Origin: Hymenobacter properus
Lineage (GTDB): Bacteria; Bacteroidota; Bacteroidia; Cytophagales; Hymenobacteraceae
Direction of reading: 5' to 3'
Length of the DNA: 64,000 nucleotides
Assembly: GCF_015694735.1 (NCBI RefSeq)
Contig: NZ_JADQDP010000003.1
Location: forward strand, 1 to 64,000
Part shown: positions 33,895 through 43,730 of the stretch, piece after piece
How the letters are laid out: every line of letters starts with the position of its first letter
How positions within the stretch are numbered: the stretch's first letter is position 1
Program-made: the position numbers and the translations under genes
Notes under the pieces: model-generated
Databases searched by the model: none
Told to the model about the DNA's origin: nothing
What the model saw: only the letters and a program-made list of their open reading frames with translations

Positions 33895-34539
33895 CTACTT
33901 CGCCCACGGCAGCGGCACCCGGCTTTCGGTCCCACTCCGCAGCCGCCCGATGTTGGCCCGGTGGGTGTAGATGAGTAACGCGGCTAGCACAAAGCCAACG
34001 TAAATCAGAAACGGCTGCGCCGGCCGGAACTGGGGCAACAACTGAAGCAGGGCGAAGCACACGCCTGCCGTCATGGAGGCCAGCGACACGTAGCGGAAGA
34101 TGAGCAGCATCACGATGAAGACGAGGATGCACACCCCCACCGTGGCCGGGGCCACGCCCAACATCATGCCCAGGATGGTGGCCACGCCCTTGCCGCCCCG
34201 AAACTGCGCAAACACTGGGTAGATGTGCCCCACCACGGCCAGCGCGCCACAAGCCAGCCGGTAGTACAACTCGTGCTCGGGTGCGATGGCACCCTGCGCC
34301 ACTAGCCACTGCGGCAGGAAAAACGCCACCACAAAGCCCTTCAGTGCATCCACAAACAAGACCGATGAGCCGGCCTTTGGCCCCAGCACGCGGAAGGTGT
34401 TGGTGGCACCAGCGTTGCCGGAGCCGTGCTCTCGGATGTCGGCCAGGTTGAAGAAGCGGCGGCCCACCCACAGGGCCGTAGGGATGGAGCCGAGCAGGTA
34501 GGCGGCAAGCAGGGCGAGGGCGATGTAGAGGTAAGGCAT
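33895..34539 (-). CDS. plsY: Glycerol-3-phosphate acyltransferase PlsY
   Basis: This 214-residue inner-membrane enzyme transfers the acyl group of acyl-phosphate to glycerol-3-phosphate, giving lysophosphatidate, the first step of phospholipid synthesis. About five membrane helices are present, with the three conserved blocks: GSIPTALWVGRRF, GSGNAGATNTFRVLG, and FAQFRGGKGVATILG. ATG 34539 is chosen over a TTG two codons upstream. An inverted-repeat element lies 26 nt beyond the start codon. Confidence 0.95.
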   Translation of the reverse strand: MPYLYIALALLAAYLLGSIPTALWVGRRFFNLADIREHGSGNAGATNTFRVLGPKAGSSVLFVDALKGFVVAFFLPQWLVAQGAIAPEHELYYRLACGALAVVGHIYPVFAQFRGGKGVATILGMMLGVAPATVGVCILVFIVMLLIFRYVSLASMTAGVCFALLQLLPQFRPAQPFLIYVGFVLAALLIYTHRANIGRLRSGTESRVPLPWAK

Positions 34540-34564
34540 GGGCAATGGGGAATTGAAGGCATAA

Positions 34565-34673
34565 AGAACGTCATGCCGGGCGAAGTCGAAGCAGCTCGTG
34601 CGCAGCAGTAATCCAATCGTCAGGATTTACTACCACACGCGAGCTGCTTCGGCTTCGCCCGGCATGACGTTCT
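34565..34673. repeat. Inverted-repeat element, family 1, copy D
   Basis: The 34-nt arms 34565-34598 (AGAACGTCATGCCGGGCGAA and on) and 34640-34673 pair with one mismatch. The loop carries CAGTAAT, as in copies E and F. It lies between plsY and the giant exported protein gene, 26 nt from the latter's stop. Confidence 0.9.
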
Positions 34674-34698
34674 GTTTCAGCTAAACCGGCCGTTGGGC

Positions 34699-37600
34699 CT
34701 AGCTATCCCCGAACGGGTCGTTCTCGTTTTTCTTCTTGCGCTTTTCTTCCTCCTGCTTGGCCTTCTCAGCGGCCTTGGCGGCTTTCTCTTCCTCTTTTTT
34801 CCGCTTCTCGGCTTCCTTGGCCTCGCGCTCGGCTTCCTTCTTCGACTGCGCGGCGTCGGGCTCGGCAGCTGCATCGGTGGCCGGAGCAGCTTCCTTTTCC
34901 TTGGCTTTCTCCTTTTTGGGTTCGGCAGCCGGAGCGTCGGCGGCAGCGGGCGCAGCAGCTTTTTCCTTTTCCTTGGTTTTCTCTTTGGTTACCGGAGCAG
35001 GCGCTGGCTCGTCCACGGTGCCGTCGCCGAAGGGGTCGTTGTCTTTCTTCTTCTTAGACTTTTTGCTGGGGGCCGGGGCGGCGTCCTGCGCCGGGGCGCT
35101 GCCCGGGTTGGCGCTGGCATCTTCGCTGCCGAAGGGGTCGTCGGTCTTGGTTTTCTTCTTTTTCTTCTTGTCCTCGAAGTTGTCGAAGTTGCCGGTGGGC
35201 GCCGGGGCGGCCGGGCGCGCGGCCAGCTTGCCGCTCTGGCCCAGGTAGTCTTTCTGGAAGTGAGAGCGGAAGTTGTCTACGTCGGAGAATTCTCCCAGGA
35301 ATACGCCGTAGGACGTAGCCGTTTGGTAGTCGCCCTTTTGCTTACCGCCAATCTCGCCATCGAAGCTCTCGTTCGAGGCCTTGGTCAGCAGCAGGTTGTT
35401 GGCGTATTTTAGGTAGTACCAGGTCTGGGGTTCGGGCTCGAGGTAGATTTCCACCACATCGGTTGCGTTGTCGCGGCGGATTTCCACGTGGCCATTCACC
35501 AGCGCGTTGAGAGAGGTTTTGCCCACGCCGGCCAGGCCAATGGGGCCTACCGAGTACCAGGCGCGTTTCTTCTCGCTCCAGCGCAGGTTCACCTTACTCA
35601 GCAAAAGGGTGTGGGCCAGTTTGGGCGAGAGCTTCATGATGGACTCGGCCCCGCCGGGGTGGCCGGCATAGCCCTCGGCACCCTTGTCGCCAATGAACTG
35701 GGCCAGCTTGTAGAGCTCGTTGGTAGAGCCGTCCGACGCTTCGGCCGAGCCCTTGGTGACGCGGGCCAGGTCGGCGCCCATGGCCTCAATGGCTTTGGCC
35801 GGCATGTTGATGTCGAGGCCCAGCAGGGCATCCACCGAGTAGCGGGCGCTGTCGGGGTTGGCGGTGCCCACGCCGCTGCCTACCATCTTGTAGTCCTTGC
35901 TGCCGGCAATGAACGACAGCGGCCCGCGGAAGCTGAGCGAGTTGGTCGAGTCGATGTAGGTCATGGCCGAACCCTCGTAGGCGTTCACATCTTCCAGGTC
36001 GCGGCGCGAGATACTATACACGCCCTTGCGGTCGTCGTAGCGCAGCTTGCCATCCACCTTGAACAAGGGAATATCGGTGTTATTAGGCACCGTGGCGGCG
36101 TAGAGCGGATATACCTTGTTGCTCTGGTCCGACACAAACAGGCCCGTCACGAGCGGCGTCCCCTCCTCGTTCTTGATATCCTGTAAGCTCAGACTGAAGT
36201 TCTTCGGGTCGATGGAGTCCTTCACTGCAATCCACTCGGCCGACGCGCGGTTTTTGCCAAACTGCAGCTGCACCTGGCCATCGAAGGCAAAGCCTCGTCG
36301 CTGCGAGTTTAGCTGCACGTTGCCGCGGTAGCCGATGCGGGGCGTGAGCTGGAATTTGCTGTTGGCATTCACCACGGCTGTGGCCACGGTAGCCGGGCCG
36401 GGGGGCGTTTCGCCGTCGGCCACAGGCTTGGGCTTGCGGCTCAGCAGGCCCTTGCCCTTGCGTGCACCGGCCACGGCGCCGGAGTCGGGCTGGAAGTTGG
36501 AGAAGCGCAAAGCCACCGAGTCGCGCGCGGTTTTGAAGGTATACCCAGCCGAGCCGGTAAAGGTCGTTTTCGACACTACCTCAATGGCGCCCTTGCTCAG
36601 GCGGTGGAACTTGGCCAGCGAGTCGAGCACCACGGTGGCGTTCTTGAAGCGTTGCAGCTTGCCGTTGGCGCCAATGCTCACCTTGCCCGAATCCGGGTAT
36701 ACCCAAGCGTCGGCCGAGGCGATGTAGGGCACGCCGCCCACCTGCATGCGGTACTTGGCCAGGTCGTAGGTGGCGGTGGCGGCCTTAAACTTCAGGCCTT
36801 GCTGGTCGGGGTTGGTGGAGTAGAAGTACGACTTCGTGGAGTCGGAATTGGCCGCCACGCGCAGCTTCACCTGCTTTTTCTTGAAGTCCCAATGGCCGTC
36901 GCTCAACGTGGTCTTGAACTTCGAGTAAGGCAGGTCGATGCTGGCCTTGCTGCCTTCTTCGCGCTTGAAGTCGGCGTAGCCCTTCTGCAGGTTGTACTCA
37001 AACGCCACGTCACTAGCCGTGAGGGCCGGCTTGTTCGTTTCAGCCGACTTCACGCTGAGCGAGGCGTTGCGCCCTGAGTAGCTGTCGGTCTTGAAGGTGA
37101 ACTCCGGCGATTTAATAAAGGACTGCGGCCCATCCAGCCGGCCGCTGCCGCCCGCGTTGCGCGGCGTGAGCAAGGCCGTGCCCTTGAAGCTGTAGCCCGA
37201 AGCCGTTTTGGTTTTGGGGTCGACAGGGCCCGAGTAGAGCTTGATGGCCTCGCCGCTGGCTGGCGTGGCCAGATACATCGAGTCCTGCTTCACGTTCCAG
37301 TTCATAAGGTAGCCGGTGGGCAGGCTCATCTTCGGAATGTCGGCCGTGGCCGTCTTCTTGGCGGCAATAGAGCCGGTTTTGCCCACGGCCACCACCGAGT
37401 CGCGGTAGAACACGAAGCTGTTGGAGGTGAATGTGCCCGACTGGTAGGTCACCGTACCGTCGGCCTGCAGGCCCTTGCCGTCCATCTTCACTTTGTTGTA
37501 CACCCGGCCGCGGCCTTTGTAGAGCGGGAAGCCGTCTTTCGGCACGTCGTAGGTGAAGCCCAGCGAGCCGTCTTCCTGCACCGTGAGCTTGGTTTTGATA

Positions 37601-40269
37601 TCGGGCAGAATGCCGCCGCTCCGGAAAGTACCGTCGAAGCCCGAAGCCGTTTTGCCGATGCCGTTAAGCGAATCGAGCTTGAAGGGTGGGATGTCGAACA
37701 CCATCGTTGAGTCGTAGGCGCCGCCCAGCACGTCCTGCTTGCCGAAGAACACATTGGAGCCAGTTTTGGAGTCGAACGAGGGGTATTGCGGCTTCTTCTT
37801 GCGGCCCGACTTGTTCTTAGGGTCGTTCAGGTAGAGGCGGCCGCTCGACGTCTTGCCCTTGTTGGTGAGGGCAAAATCGGCCTTCTTGCCCGTGGGCTTG
37901 CCCTTGGCGTCCTTGGCCTCGCTGCGAATAACGATGGAGTCAATTTTGGCCATGTCGACGTAAAAGCCGTCGTAGTCGAACTTGAAATCCCGTCCCTTGA
38001 AGCGCATAGCCGAGGCCACTACCGTACCGCCAAAGTCGATGTTGCGGTTTTTGCCGATGCGGATGATGGAGCTGTCCGGCTGCACAAACACCGTGGCCGA
38101 GTCGTCGGAGAAGTTGAAACGCTGCACGCCGCGCACCAACAGCTCGTTGGTATTCAGGTTGAGCGTGGCGTTGCGGCCCGAGCCCGACAAGGACTTGATG
38201 GCAATATGGTCGTAGTCCTTCTTGTCGCGGGCCGAGGCCACGTAGTGGAAGCCTTTGGGCAGGATGGTTACCTCGCCGGTTTGGGCGTTCCAGGCCACGT
38301 AGCCGTCGCGCGTCAGGCCCGAGGCGGCGCTGCGCATGTTGTCTTCCGAGGTTTGCAGGTCGCGGGCCAGGTCGGCTACGTTGATGGTTTTCACGTTGCC
38401 GTGGGCCTGGCTGTAGCCCACCAGCATCTGCAACGGGTGCAGGCGGTTGATGCTCTTAAGCTGCTGGTAGCGGTTGTTGGTGAAAAACTCCTTGCTCTCA
38501 AAGTCGGCCGACTGCTGGTTCTTGGACGACAGCACCTCAAAGTTGATGGTGGGCTGGCGCAAGTTCCAGGTCAGGGCCTGCGTCCGGATTTCCATCTGAT
38601 GATAGGAGTCGCTGTAAGGCGTGTTCTTATACAAGCCTTCCTCGCGCGAAAGCTTGAGCTGCTGCTTGGTTTTGGAGTACTTGAGCTGCGCGCCGGGGTG
38701 CGTCACCGAGTCTTTGGCGCCTTCATAGATGGTAACGGCCGCGCGGCTGGCCGTAATCACTGAGTCGCCGAGCACGTAGGCCCGGGAGGCGGCCTTGAAC
38801 TTCGGCTTGCCATCGAGGCTCACCGTGAGGTTGGCCAGCGAGCCGTCGAGGGCGGCGCTGAGCACCTTGCTACCGGCCATCGAAATGCCGCCGCGGTACT
38901 GAATGTTGTCGCCCAGGTTCTTAATGCGGGCGTCGTTGGTGAGCGAGATAAAGCGCGGGTAGCCGTTGTCCGTCACGCCGGGCTTGCGGCGCACGGCCTT
39001 GTAGCTGAGCGCGCCCTTCACCGGGGCTTCCAGCACAGCCGAGTAGGTCAGCGTCACGGGCTGGGCCGTAAACTCAGGTTTGCTCATGTCGAAGTCGAAG
39101 CCCGCCAGCTCGGCCGTCGCCAGGTTGCTGTTGATGGACCACGTAAACTGCCCGCCCGTGCCGATGAAGCGGTTGGAATTGGGCACGGCCGTGCCGCTCA
39201 CCTTCTTGATAAACACCGAGTCGCCGGCCGAGGCCACGAATAGGTCCGCGTCTTTAATCACCAGCACCGGCCCGCGCGCGGGCGGCGCCTGATACTCCTC
39301 GTAAGGCGTAGCAGAGGGCGTGAAGCTGGCGGTAGGCGTCTCAAAATCGGCCGCTTTGGCGGCCACCTCCGAGGCCGAAGGCGTTTTGGTGGCCGCCGGG
39401 CTGGCTTTGGTAGCAGGCGCAGCTTTGGCTACCGGCTTCTTAGCCGGCGCTTTTTTCTTCACGGGCGCTCCCCAGCCGTCGTCCACATCGCCCCAGCCGC
39501 CACCCGAGGGCGACGACCATAAATCGGCGGTGTCCCAGCCGCTGCTGCTGGCCTTCTTTTTGGGAGCGGGCTTGGCAGCGGGCTTAGCCACCGGCTTGGC
39601 GGCCACGGGCTTCTTGGCGGCCGGCTTAGGCGCGGCGGGCAAGGGTTCTTCCTTAGGCGCCGGGGCCACGCTGCCAAAATCGAGGTTGGAAACCGGCGCC
39701 GCAATGGGCGAATAGGCAAACGACACGGTGCCGCCCACGGCCCGCAGCGAGTTGAAGCCCGTGTGGTATAGGTAGCCGCCGTTGAAGAAGCGGTTGGTGG
39801 AGGTGATAAACTTCTCAGTTTCCTGGGGCGCCTCCTTTTGCAGGGTCTGGCTCAGCACGTCGAGGTACTGGTCCATCTGCGCGTCGCTGAGCTTGGCCGT
39901 GGTGGCTCCGCCCACAATGGCCCCAAACAGGCTCTCAAAGTGCGGCCGTGGCCGGAAGTGCTGGGCCAGCATCACCTGCGACAGGGCCACAATGCGCGCC
40001 TGCTGCGACGACGTGAGGCGGTTGGTGCCCCACAATTCTTTTAGACGAGCCGCCGAGGCCATAGCCGCCGCGTTGCGGGTGGCGGCCATCATACTTTGCG
40101 CGTCGAGGATGTACTGGGCGGGGTCGGTGGCCAGGGTGCCGATTTTGTAGCGCGGCGGCGCGGCGGCAGGCGTGGTACCGGGCGGGGCCGCTTTCGTCTG
40201 GGCCCAGGCCGCCGAATAGCTGCCCAGCACCAAGCCCAACCACGCCGTGAATATCAAATATCGATTCAT
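34699..40269 (-). CDS. Giant exported protein of unknown function
   Basis: This 1,856-residue protein has a signal peptide (1-24, ending SAAWAQ). An N-terminal helical region (about 30-190) is followed by an Ala/Pro/Lys low-complexity stretch (about 210-330). A very long beta-rich body with recurring short strands (for example FKAASRAYVLGD, LKYSKTKQQLKLS, FKAATATYDLAKYRMQVGG) comes next, then a Lys/Glu/Ala/Pro-rich, partly coiled tail from about 1,675. The tail repeats the motif DPFG three times (DDPFGSED, DNDPFGDG and the final NDPFGDS). Alternating strand-turn units recall LptA/OstA-like or other beta-solenoid surface proteins, but I cannot name a family. ATG 40269 fits the signal peptide. 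Confidence 0.8.
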   Translation of the reverse strand: MNRYLIFTAWLGLVLGSYSAAWAQTKAAPPGTTPAAAPPRYKIGTLATDPAQYILDAQSMMAATRNAAAMASAARLKELWGTNRLTSSQQARIVALSQVMLAQHFRPRPHFESLFGAIVGGATTAKLSDAQMDQYLDVLSQTLQKEAPQETEKFITSTNRFFNGGYLYHTGFNSLRAVGGTVSFAYSPIAAPVSNLDFGSVAPAPKEEPLPAAPKPAAKKPVAAKPVAKPAAKPAPKKKASSSGWDTADLWSSPSGGGWGDVDDGWGAPVKKKAPAKKPVAKAAPATKASPAATKTPSASEVAAKAADFETPTASFTPSATPYEEYQAPPARGPVLVIKDADLFVASAGDSVFIKKVSGTAVPNSNRFIGTGGQFTWSINSNLATAELAGFDFDMSKPEFTAQPVTLTYSAVLEAPVKGALSYKAVRRKPGVTDNGYPRFISLTNDARIKNLGDNIQYRGGISMAGSKVLSAALDGSLANLTVSLDGKPKFKAASRAYVLGDSVITASRAAVTIYEGAKDSVTHPGAQLKYSKTKQQLKLSREEGLYKNTPYSDSYHQMEIRTQALTWNLRQPTINFEVLSSKNQQSADFESKEFFTNNRYQQLKSINRLHPLQMLVGYSQAHGNVKTINVADLARDLQTSEDNMRSAASGLTRDGYVAWNAQTGEVTILPKGFHYVASARDKKDYDHIAIKSLSGSGRNATLNLNTNELLVRGVQRFNFSDDSATVFVQPDSSIIRIGKNRNIDFGGTVVASAMRFKGRDFKFDYDGFYVDMAKIDSIVIRSEAKDAKGKPTGKKADFALTNKGKTSSGRLYLNDPKNKSGRKKKPQYPSFDSKTGSNVFFGKQDVLGGAYDSTMVFDIPPFKLDSLNGIGKTASGFDGTFRSGGILPDIKTKLTVQEDGSLGFTYDVPKDGFPLYKGRGRVYNKVKMDGKGLQADGTVTYQSGTFTSNSFVFYRDSVVAVGKTGSIAAKKTATADIPKMSLPTGYLMNWNVKQDSMYLATPASGEAIKLYSGPVDPKTKTASGYSFKGTALLTPRNAGGSGRLDGPQSFIKSPEFTFKTDSYSGRNASLSVKSAETNKPALTASDVAFEYNLQKGYADFKREEGSKASIDLPYSKFKTTLSDGHWDFKKKQVKLRVAANSDSTKSYFYSTNPDQQGLKFKAATATYDLAKYRMQVGGVPYIASADAWVYPDSGKVSIGANGKLQRFKNATVVLDSLAKFHRLSKGAIEVVSKTTFTGSAGYTFKTARDSVALRFSNFQPDSGAVAGARKGKGLLSRKPKPVADGETPPGPATVATAVVNANSKFQLTPRIGYRGNVQLNSQRRGFAFDGQVQLQFGKNRASAEWIAVKDSIDPKNFSLSLQDIKNEEGTPLVTGLFVSDQSNKVYPLYAATVPNNTDIPLFKVDGKLRYDDRKGVYSISRRDLEDVNAYEGSAMTYIDSTNSLSFRGPLSFIAGSKDYKMVGSGVGTANPDSARYSVDALLGLDINMPAKAIEAMGADLARVTKGSAEASDGSTNELYKLAQFIGDKGAEGYAGHPGGAESIMKLSPKLAHTLLLSKVNLRWSEKKRAWYSVGPIGLAGVGKTSLNALVNGHVEIRRDNATDVVEIYLEPEPQTWYYLKYANNLLLTKASNESFDGEIGGKQKGDYQTATSYGVFLGEFSDVDNFRSHFQKDYLGQSGKLAARPAAPAPTGNFDNFEDKKKKKKTKTDDPFGSEDASANPGSAPAQDAAPAPSKKSKKKKDNDPFGDGTVDEPAPAPVTKEKTKEKEKAAAPAAADAPAAEPKKEKAKEKEAAPATDAAAEPDAAQSKKEAEREAKEAEKRKKEEEKAAKAAEKAKQEEEKRKKKNENDPFGDS

Positions 40270-40701
40270 AAAGTCAGTTTTCAGTAGTAGCGTAGCTTGC
40301 CCAACAAGCCCAAAGCCGCCCCGTATTCTCAATGTATCAGTGCCGTGCCGCCGCATCCGGCCCCGCGCCAACCAACGACGCGGCCCCAAACCGACGGGCT
40401 GCTTTTTCAACGCAAACGTCTGGGCCGAAGGATAGTGCCCAACGCTGCGCTAAAAACCCGGTACAAGTTAGGCACAATCAAAAAAGCAACCCAGCCATAT
40501 TATTTAATAGCTACCAATACCTACTGATTATCAATATTTTTCTACATCACGTCCATTTCGCAGTTCTTGCGAATGTTCATTTTTAGGTTCGATTCACTGC
40601 CCGGAAAACGTCGGGGCGGGGCCTGCCCTGCCCCGACAGCCACTGCCTCCGCAACCGCTCTGCACCACCCAGGTAAAGCAGCCGCTGCGTTACTTTGAGG
40701 C
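40270..40701. other. Divergent intergenic region without recognisable gene
   Basis: It separates the giant exported protein (leftward) from the oxidoreductase (rightward). The centre (about 40480-40560) is AT-rich and probably holds promoters, but no clean TTTG-N19-TAnnTTTG pair is visible. A GC-rich hairpin is annotated at 40610. Short open frames here lack coding character. Confidence 0.5.
40610..40637. repeat. GC-rich hairpin upstream of oxidoreductase gene
   Basis: The arms GTCGGGGC (40610-40617) and GCCCCGAC (40630-40637) are perfectly complementary around a 12-nt loop. There is no T-run. Its role is unknown. Confidence 0.55.
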
Positions 40702-41730
40702 ATGACTACTGCTCCCATTCGCACCGCCCTGCTGGCCTACGGCATGTCGGGCAAGCTTTTTCAGGCGCCGTTTTTGGCCGCGCACCCCGGCTTCGAACTC
40801 TACGCGGTGGCCGAGCGCACCGAGCAGCGCATGCGCCACGACTATCCCGGCATCCGCAGCTACGCCAGCGTGGCCGAGCTGCTGGCCGAGCCCAGCATCG
40901 AACTGGTGGTGGTAAACACACCCAGCGGCACCCACTTCGAGCTGGCCAGCCAGGCCCTGCGCGCCGGCAAGCACGTGCTGCTCGAAAAGCCTGTGGCTAC
41001 CTCCGTGGCCCAGTTGCAGGAACTGCTGGCGCTGGCTAAGCAAGTTGGCCGCCACCTGCTGGCCTACCACAACCGCCGCTGGGACACCGACTTTGGCGCC
41101 GTGCGCCGCGTGGTGGAAAGCGGCCAGCTGGGCCAGCTCATCGAAGTGCATTTCCGTTTCGACCGCTACAAGCCCGCGCTCAACCCCAAGAAATTCAAGG
41201 AAGAGCCCCAGCCCGGCAGCGGCCTGCTCTACGACCTCGGCCCCCACCTCATCGACCAGGCCATCAGCTTGTTTGGCCGCCCCCTGAGCGTCCACAAAAC
41301 CGTGGGCCACTACCGCGCCAACACGCAGGTAGATGACTACTTCTCGCTGCAACTGCGCTACCCGCAGGGCCTGAACGTATGGCTGACCTCAGGCCTGCTC
41401 ATTGCCGACCCCGTGCCCGCCTACGTGCTGCACGGCACCCAGGGTAGCTACCAAAAACACCGCACCGACCCTCAGGAAGCCCAGTTGTTAAGCGGCATGT
41501 CACCGGAGGCCCCGGAATACGGCCGCGAGAAGCCTGGCGAAGAAGGTCGTCTCACCCTGGCTGGGCCTGATGGCGCGCTGAGCACTACGCCCGACCCGGC
41601 CACGCCCGGCAACTATCTGGGCTTGTTCGAGGCCGTGTATCAGGCCATCCGGCACGATGACCCCTACCCTATTCAGGCGGAGCAGTTGCTCTGGCAAAAC
41701 GAGTTGCTGGAATCTCCGGCCGCTGGCTAG
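40702..41730 (+). CDS. Gfo/Idh/MocA-family NAD(P)-dependent oxidoreductase
   Basis: This 342-residue enzyme has an N-terminal Rossmann fold (ALLAYGMSGKLFQAPFLAAHP, slightly unusual for lacking the classic GxGxxG), the EKP motif in HVLLEKPVATS (catalytic lysine), and the C-terminal alpha/beta domain with SGLLYDLGPHLIDQAISLFG. The family oxidises or reduces sugars and cyclitols; the substrate is unknown. It is the only plus-strand gene in this neighbourhood, ending 12 nt before the convergent hydrolase gene. Confidence 0.9.
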   Translation: MTTAPIRTALLAYGMSGKLFQAPFLAAHPGFELYAVAERTEQRMRHDYPGIRSYASVAELLAEPSIELVVVNTPSGTHFELASQALRAGKHVLLEKPVATSVAQLQELLALAKQVGRHLLAYHNRRWDTDFGAVRRVVESGQLGQLIEVHFRFDRYKPALNPKKFKEEPQPGSGLLYDLGPHLIDQAISLFGRPLSVHKTVGHYRANTQVDDYFSLQLRYPQGLNVWLTSGLLIADPVPAYVLHGTQGSYQKHRTDPQEAQLLSGMSPEAPEYGREKPGEEGRLTLAGPDGALSTTPDPATPGNYLGLFEAVYQAIRHDDPYPIQAEQLLWQNELLESPAAG

Positions 41731-41742
41731 CGCCCCTGAGAT

Positions 41743-43725
41743 TTAGCGCACCAGCAGCCGCGCCCCCAGCGCCCGCTGCAACTCGGGCACGTCCCAGTAG
41801 CGCAACACGCCAGGCAGCACTTGGGAGTAGGTGTCCTTGGTGCCCGGCTGCTCCAGCAGCTGCCGGAACGAGGGCGGCAAAGCCTCGACGGTGAGGCGGC
41901 TGATGGCGGGCGAAAGCACAGTGGCCAGCATGGCCGGCAGCGCCGCCCGGCCGCTGGCCCGGATTTCAAACGGGACTGTGTGGAGGGGCGCGGTGTTGCG
42001 CACAAACATGCCGAGCTCGGCAATATCGGCCAGGCGCTGGGCTAGCAGGGGCCTCCCCGTGTGCAGGGCCAGCATGGCGTTGCGATACTCCCGGTTGTAA
42101 TACTTGGGGTCGTTGAAGGCGGCCGCGTCGGTTGTTTCGCCCAGCCCGCGCAGGTCGGCCAGCACCACGGCGGTGCCTTGGCTGAGGTAGGCCTTGATTT
42201 GCGTGGAGCTGTCCAACGCGGCTGCCTTGCCTGCATCGGGCAACCAAACCAACACCTTGCGGGGCGCTGCACCCGTCGGCAGCGCCAGCAACAGCGGCAG
42301 CGGCGGCTCGTTCTCGGCGCGCAAAATCACCTTTTGCCAAGCTATGCCGTCCCGTTTCAGGCTGTCGAGCACCGAGATGGTCAGGTTGCGCGGCGTGGCC
42401 GGTGCAGCGCCAGTTGCCGCAGCTACCAGTGTGGTCCAGTCGGCCGCCGGCTTTGGGCTCTTCTGCCACGCCTGCGCCGCACCTAAATGCTGCGCGGCCA
42501 GTGTTTCCTCCTTTTTGAAAGCGGTGTTGACCTGCCCGGTACTGGTGCAGCGCAATTCCTTCTCCGAGGAAACCACCAGTTTGCCTTCCTGAATATGGCC
42601 CGCATCGCCATACAGCCAGCGCCGGAACCACGCCACCGCCGCCTCGCGCTTGGGCTGCGAGATGCCGTGGCCGTCGTCATAGGTGAACAAATCCACCTGC
42701 TCAGCCTTACCCAAGGCCGCGTATATGCGGCGTGTTTCGGCTGTAGCGGCCTGAATCTGGGTGTAGTCCACGAAGTCGTAGCGGCCGGCCAGCACCAGTA
42801 GTGGTTTGGGCGCAAACATGATGGGCCAGTCGGCCAGGTCGAGGCGGGCGCGGCCGGCACCGGGCAGCATCACGCAGCCATCGGCGGGGCCGGTCAGCTC
42901 CAGGTTGCGCTCGCCGGCGGCCACGTAGCTGCACAGCGCTGCCACCTTCATGCGCGGCTCCAAGGCCATGAAGTAGGCCGTTTGGGTGGCGCCACCGGAG
43001 TTACCGAGGCAGCCCAGGCGCGCCGTGTCCACCTCGGCACGGGTCAGCAGGTAGTCGAGTCCTCGCTTGTTGTCCCAGAATTGCTCGGCGGGCGTAGTGC
43101 TGCCCACCAGCGCGGCGCCCGCGTTGAGCAAAGTATGCTCAGTAGTGCCGCCGCGGGTGAGCGGCTTGCCGGCGGCATCGGTCAGCTGCATGCGCTCGCC
43201 CTGCGAAATGGGGTCGATGACGAAAACTACAAAGCCATGCTGAGCCAGCAAAATAGCAGTTTTCTGGTACGAAACCGTGGCCTTCGACTCCTGCTCATGC
43301 CCGCAGAAAAGCAGCACGCCCGGCTTGCGCCCCTTGCCGGCCGGCACGTACAGATTGGCCGTGACGTGGTGGTTGGGCGTGCTTTCGTAGATAACTTTTT
43401 CGATGCGAAAGCCCTCGCGTACCAGCTGGCCCGTCACCTGCGCCCGCAGCGGCGTGCGCGTCGTCGGCAACGGCCCCAGCACCCGCCGGAAGCGCGCCCG
43501 CACGCTGTCGCGGTAGGCCGCCGCGCCGGCCGCCGACTGTGCGGCTTGGTCCAGCTCAGCCGCGCGGGGTGCGTACTGCGCGTGCATCTGCTGCAGCAGG
43601 TAAGTGCTGAGCGTGGCGGGCGCCTTCCAGTCCAGCACGTTGGCCGTGGGCTGCTGGGCGCGGGCGCCTAAAGCGAAGCACAATGCCGCCCACAGAATTA
43701 GCAACCCTTTTCCGCGCATCCGCAT
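41743..43725 (-). CDS. Secreted esterase-like hydrolase with two alpha/beta folds
   Basis: This 660-residue exported protein has a signal peptide ending GARAQ. The N-terminal hydrolase unit (about 60-380) carries an AXE1/prolyl-oligopeptidase-like nucleophile elbow LGCLGNSGGATQTAYF, an acid-side LAGRYDFVDY and a histidine in YDDGHGISQPKR. The C-terminal part (about 440-650) looks like a second alpha/beta hydrolase (VLVWLPDAGKAAAL, VLADLRGLGETTDAA) but shows no GxSxG, so it is probably inactive or structural. Carbohydrate acetyl esterase activity is an inference from the adjacent pectin genes. It follows fbp with a 5-nt gap on the same strand. Confidence 0.8.
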   Translation of the reverse strand: MRMRGKGLLILWAALCFALGARAQQPTANVLDWKAPATLSTYLLQQMHAQYAPRAAELDQAAQSAAGAAAYRDSVRARFRRVLGPLPTTRTPLRAQVTGQLVREGFRIEKVIYESTPNHHVTANLYVPAGKGRKPGVLLFCGHEQESKATVSYQKTAILLAQHGFVVFVIDPISQGERMQLTDAAGKPLTRGGTTEHTLLNAGAALVGSTTPAEQFWDNKRGLDYLLTRAEVDTARLGCLGNSGGATQTAYFMALEPRMKVAALCSYVAAGERNLELTGPADGCVMLPGAGRARLDLADWPIMFAPKPLLVLAGRYDFVDYTQIQAATAETRRIYAALGKAEQVDLFTYDDGHGISQPKREAAVAWFRRWLYGDAGHIQEGKLVVSSEKELRCTSTGQVNTAFKKEETLAAQHLGAAQAWQKSPKPAADWTTLVAAATGAAPATPRNLTISVLDSLKRDGIAWQKVILRAENEPPLPLLLALPTGAAPRKVLVWLPDAGKAAALDSSTQIKAYLSQGTAVVLADLRGLGETTDAAAFNDPKYYNREYRNAMLALHTGRPLLAQRLADIAELGMFVRNTAPLHTVPFEIRASGRAALPAMLATVLSPAISRLTVEALPPSFRQLLEQPGTKDTYSQVLPGVLRYWDVPELQRALGARLLVR

Positions 43726-43730
43726 CGCGC

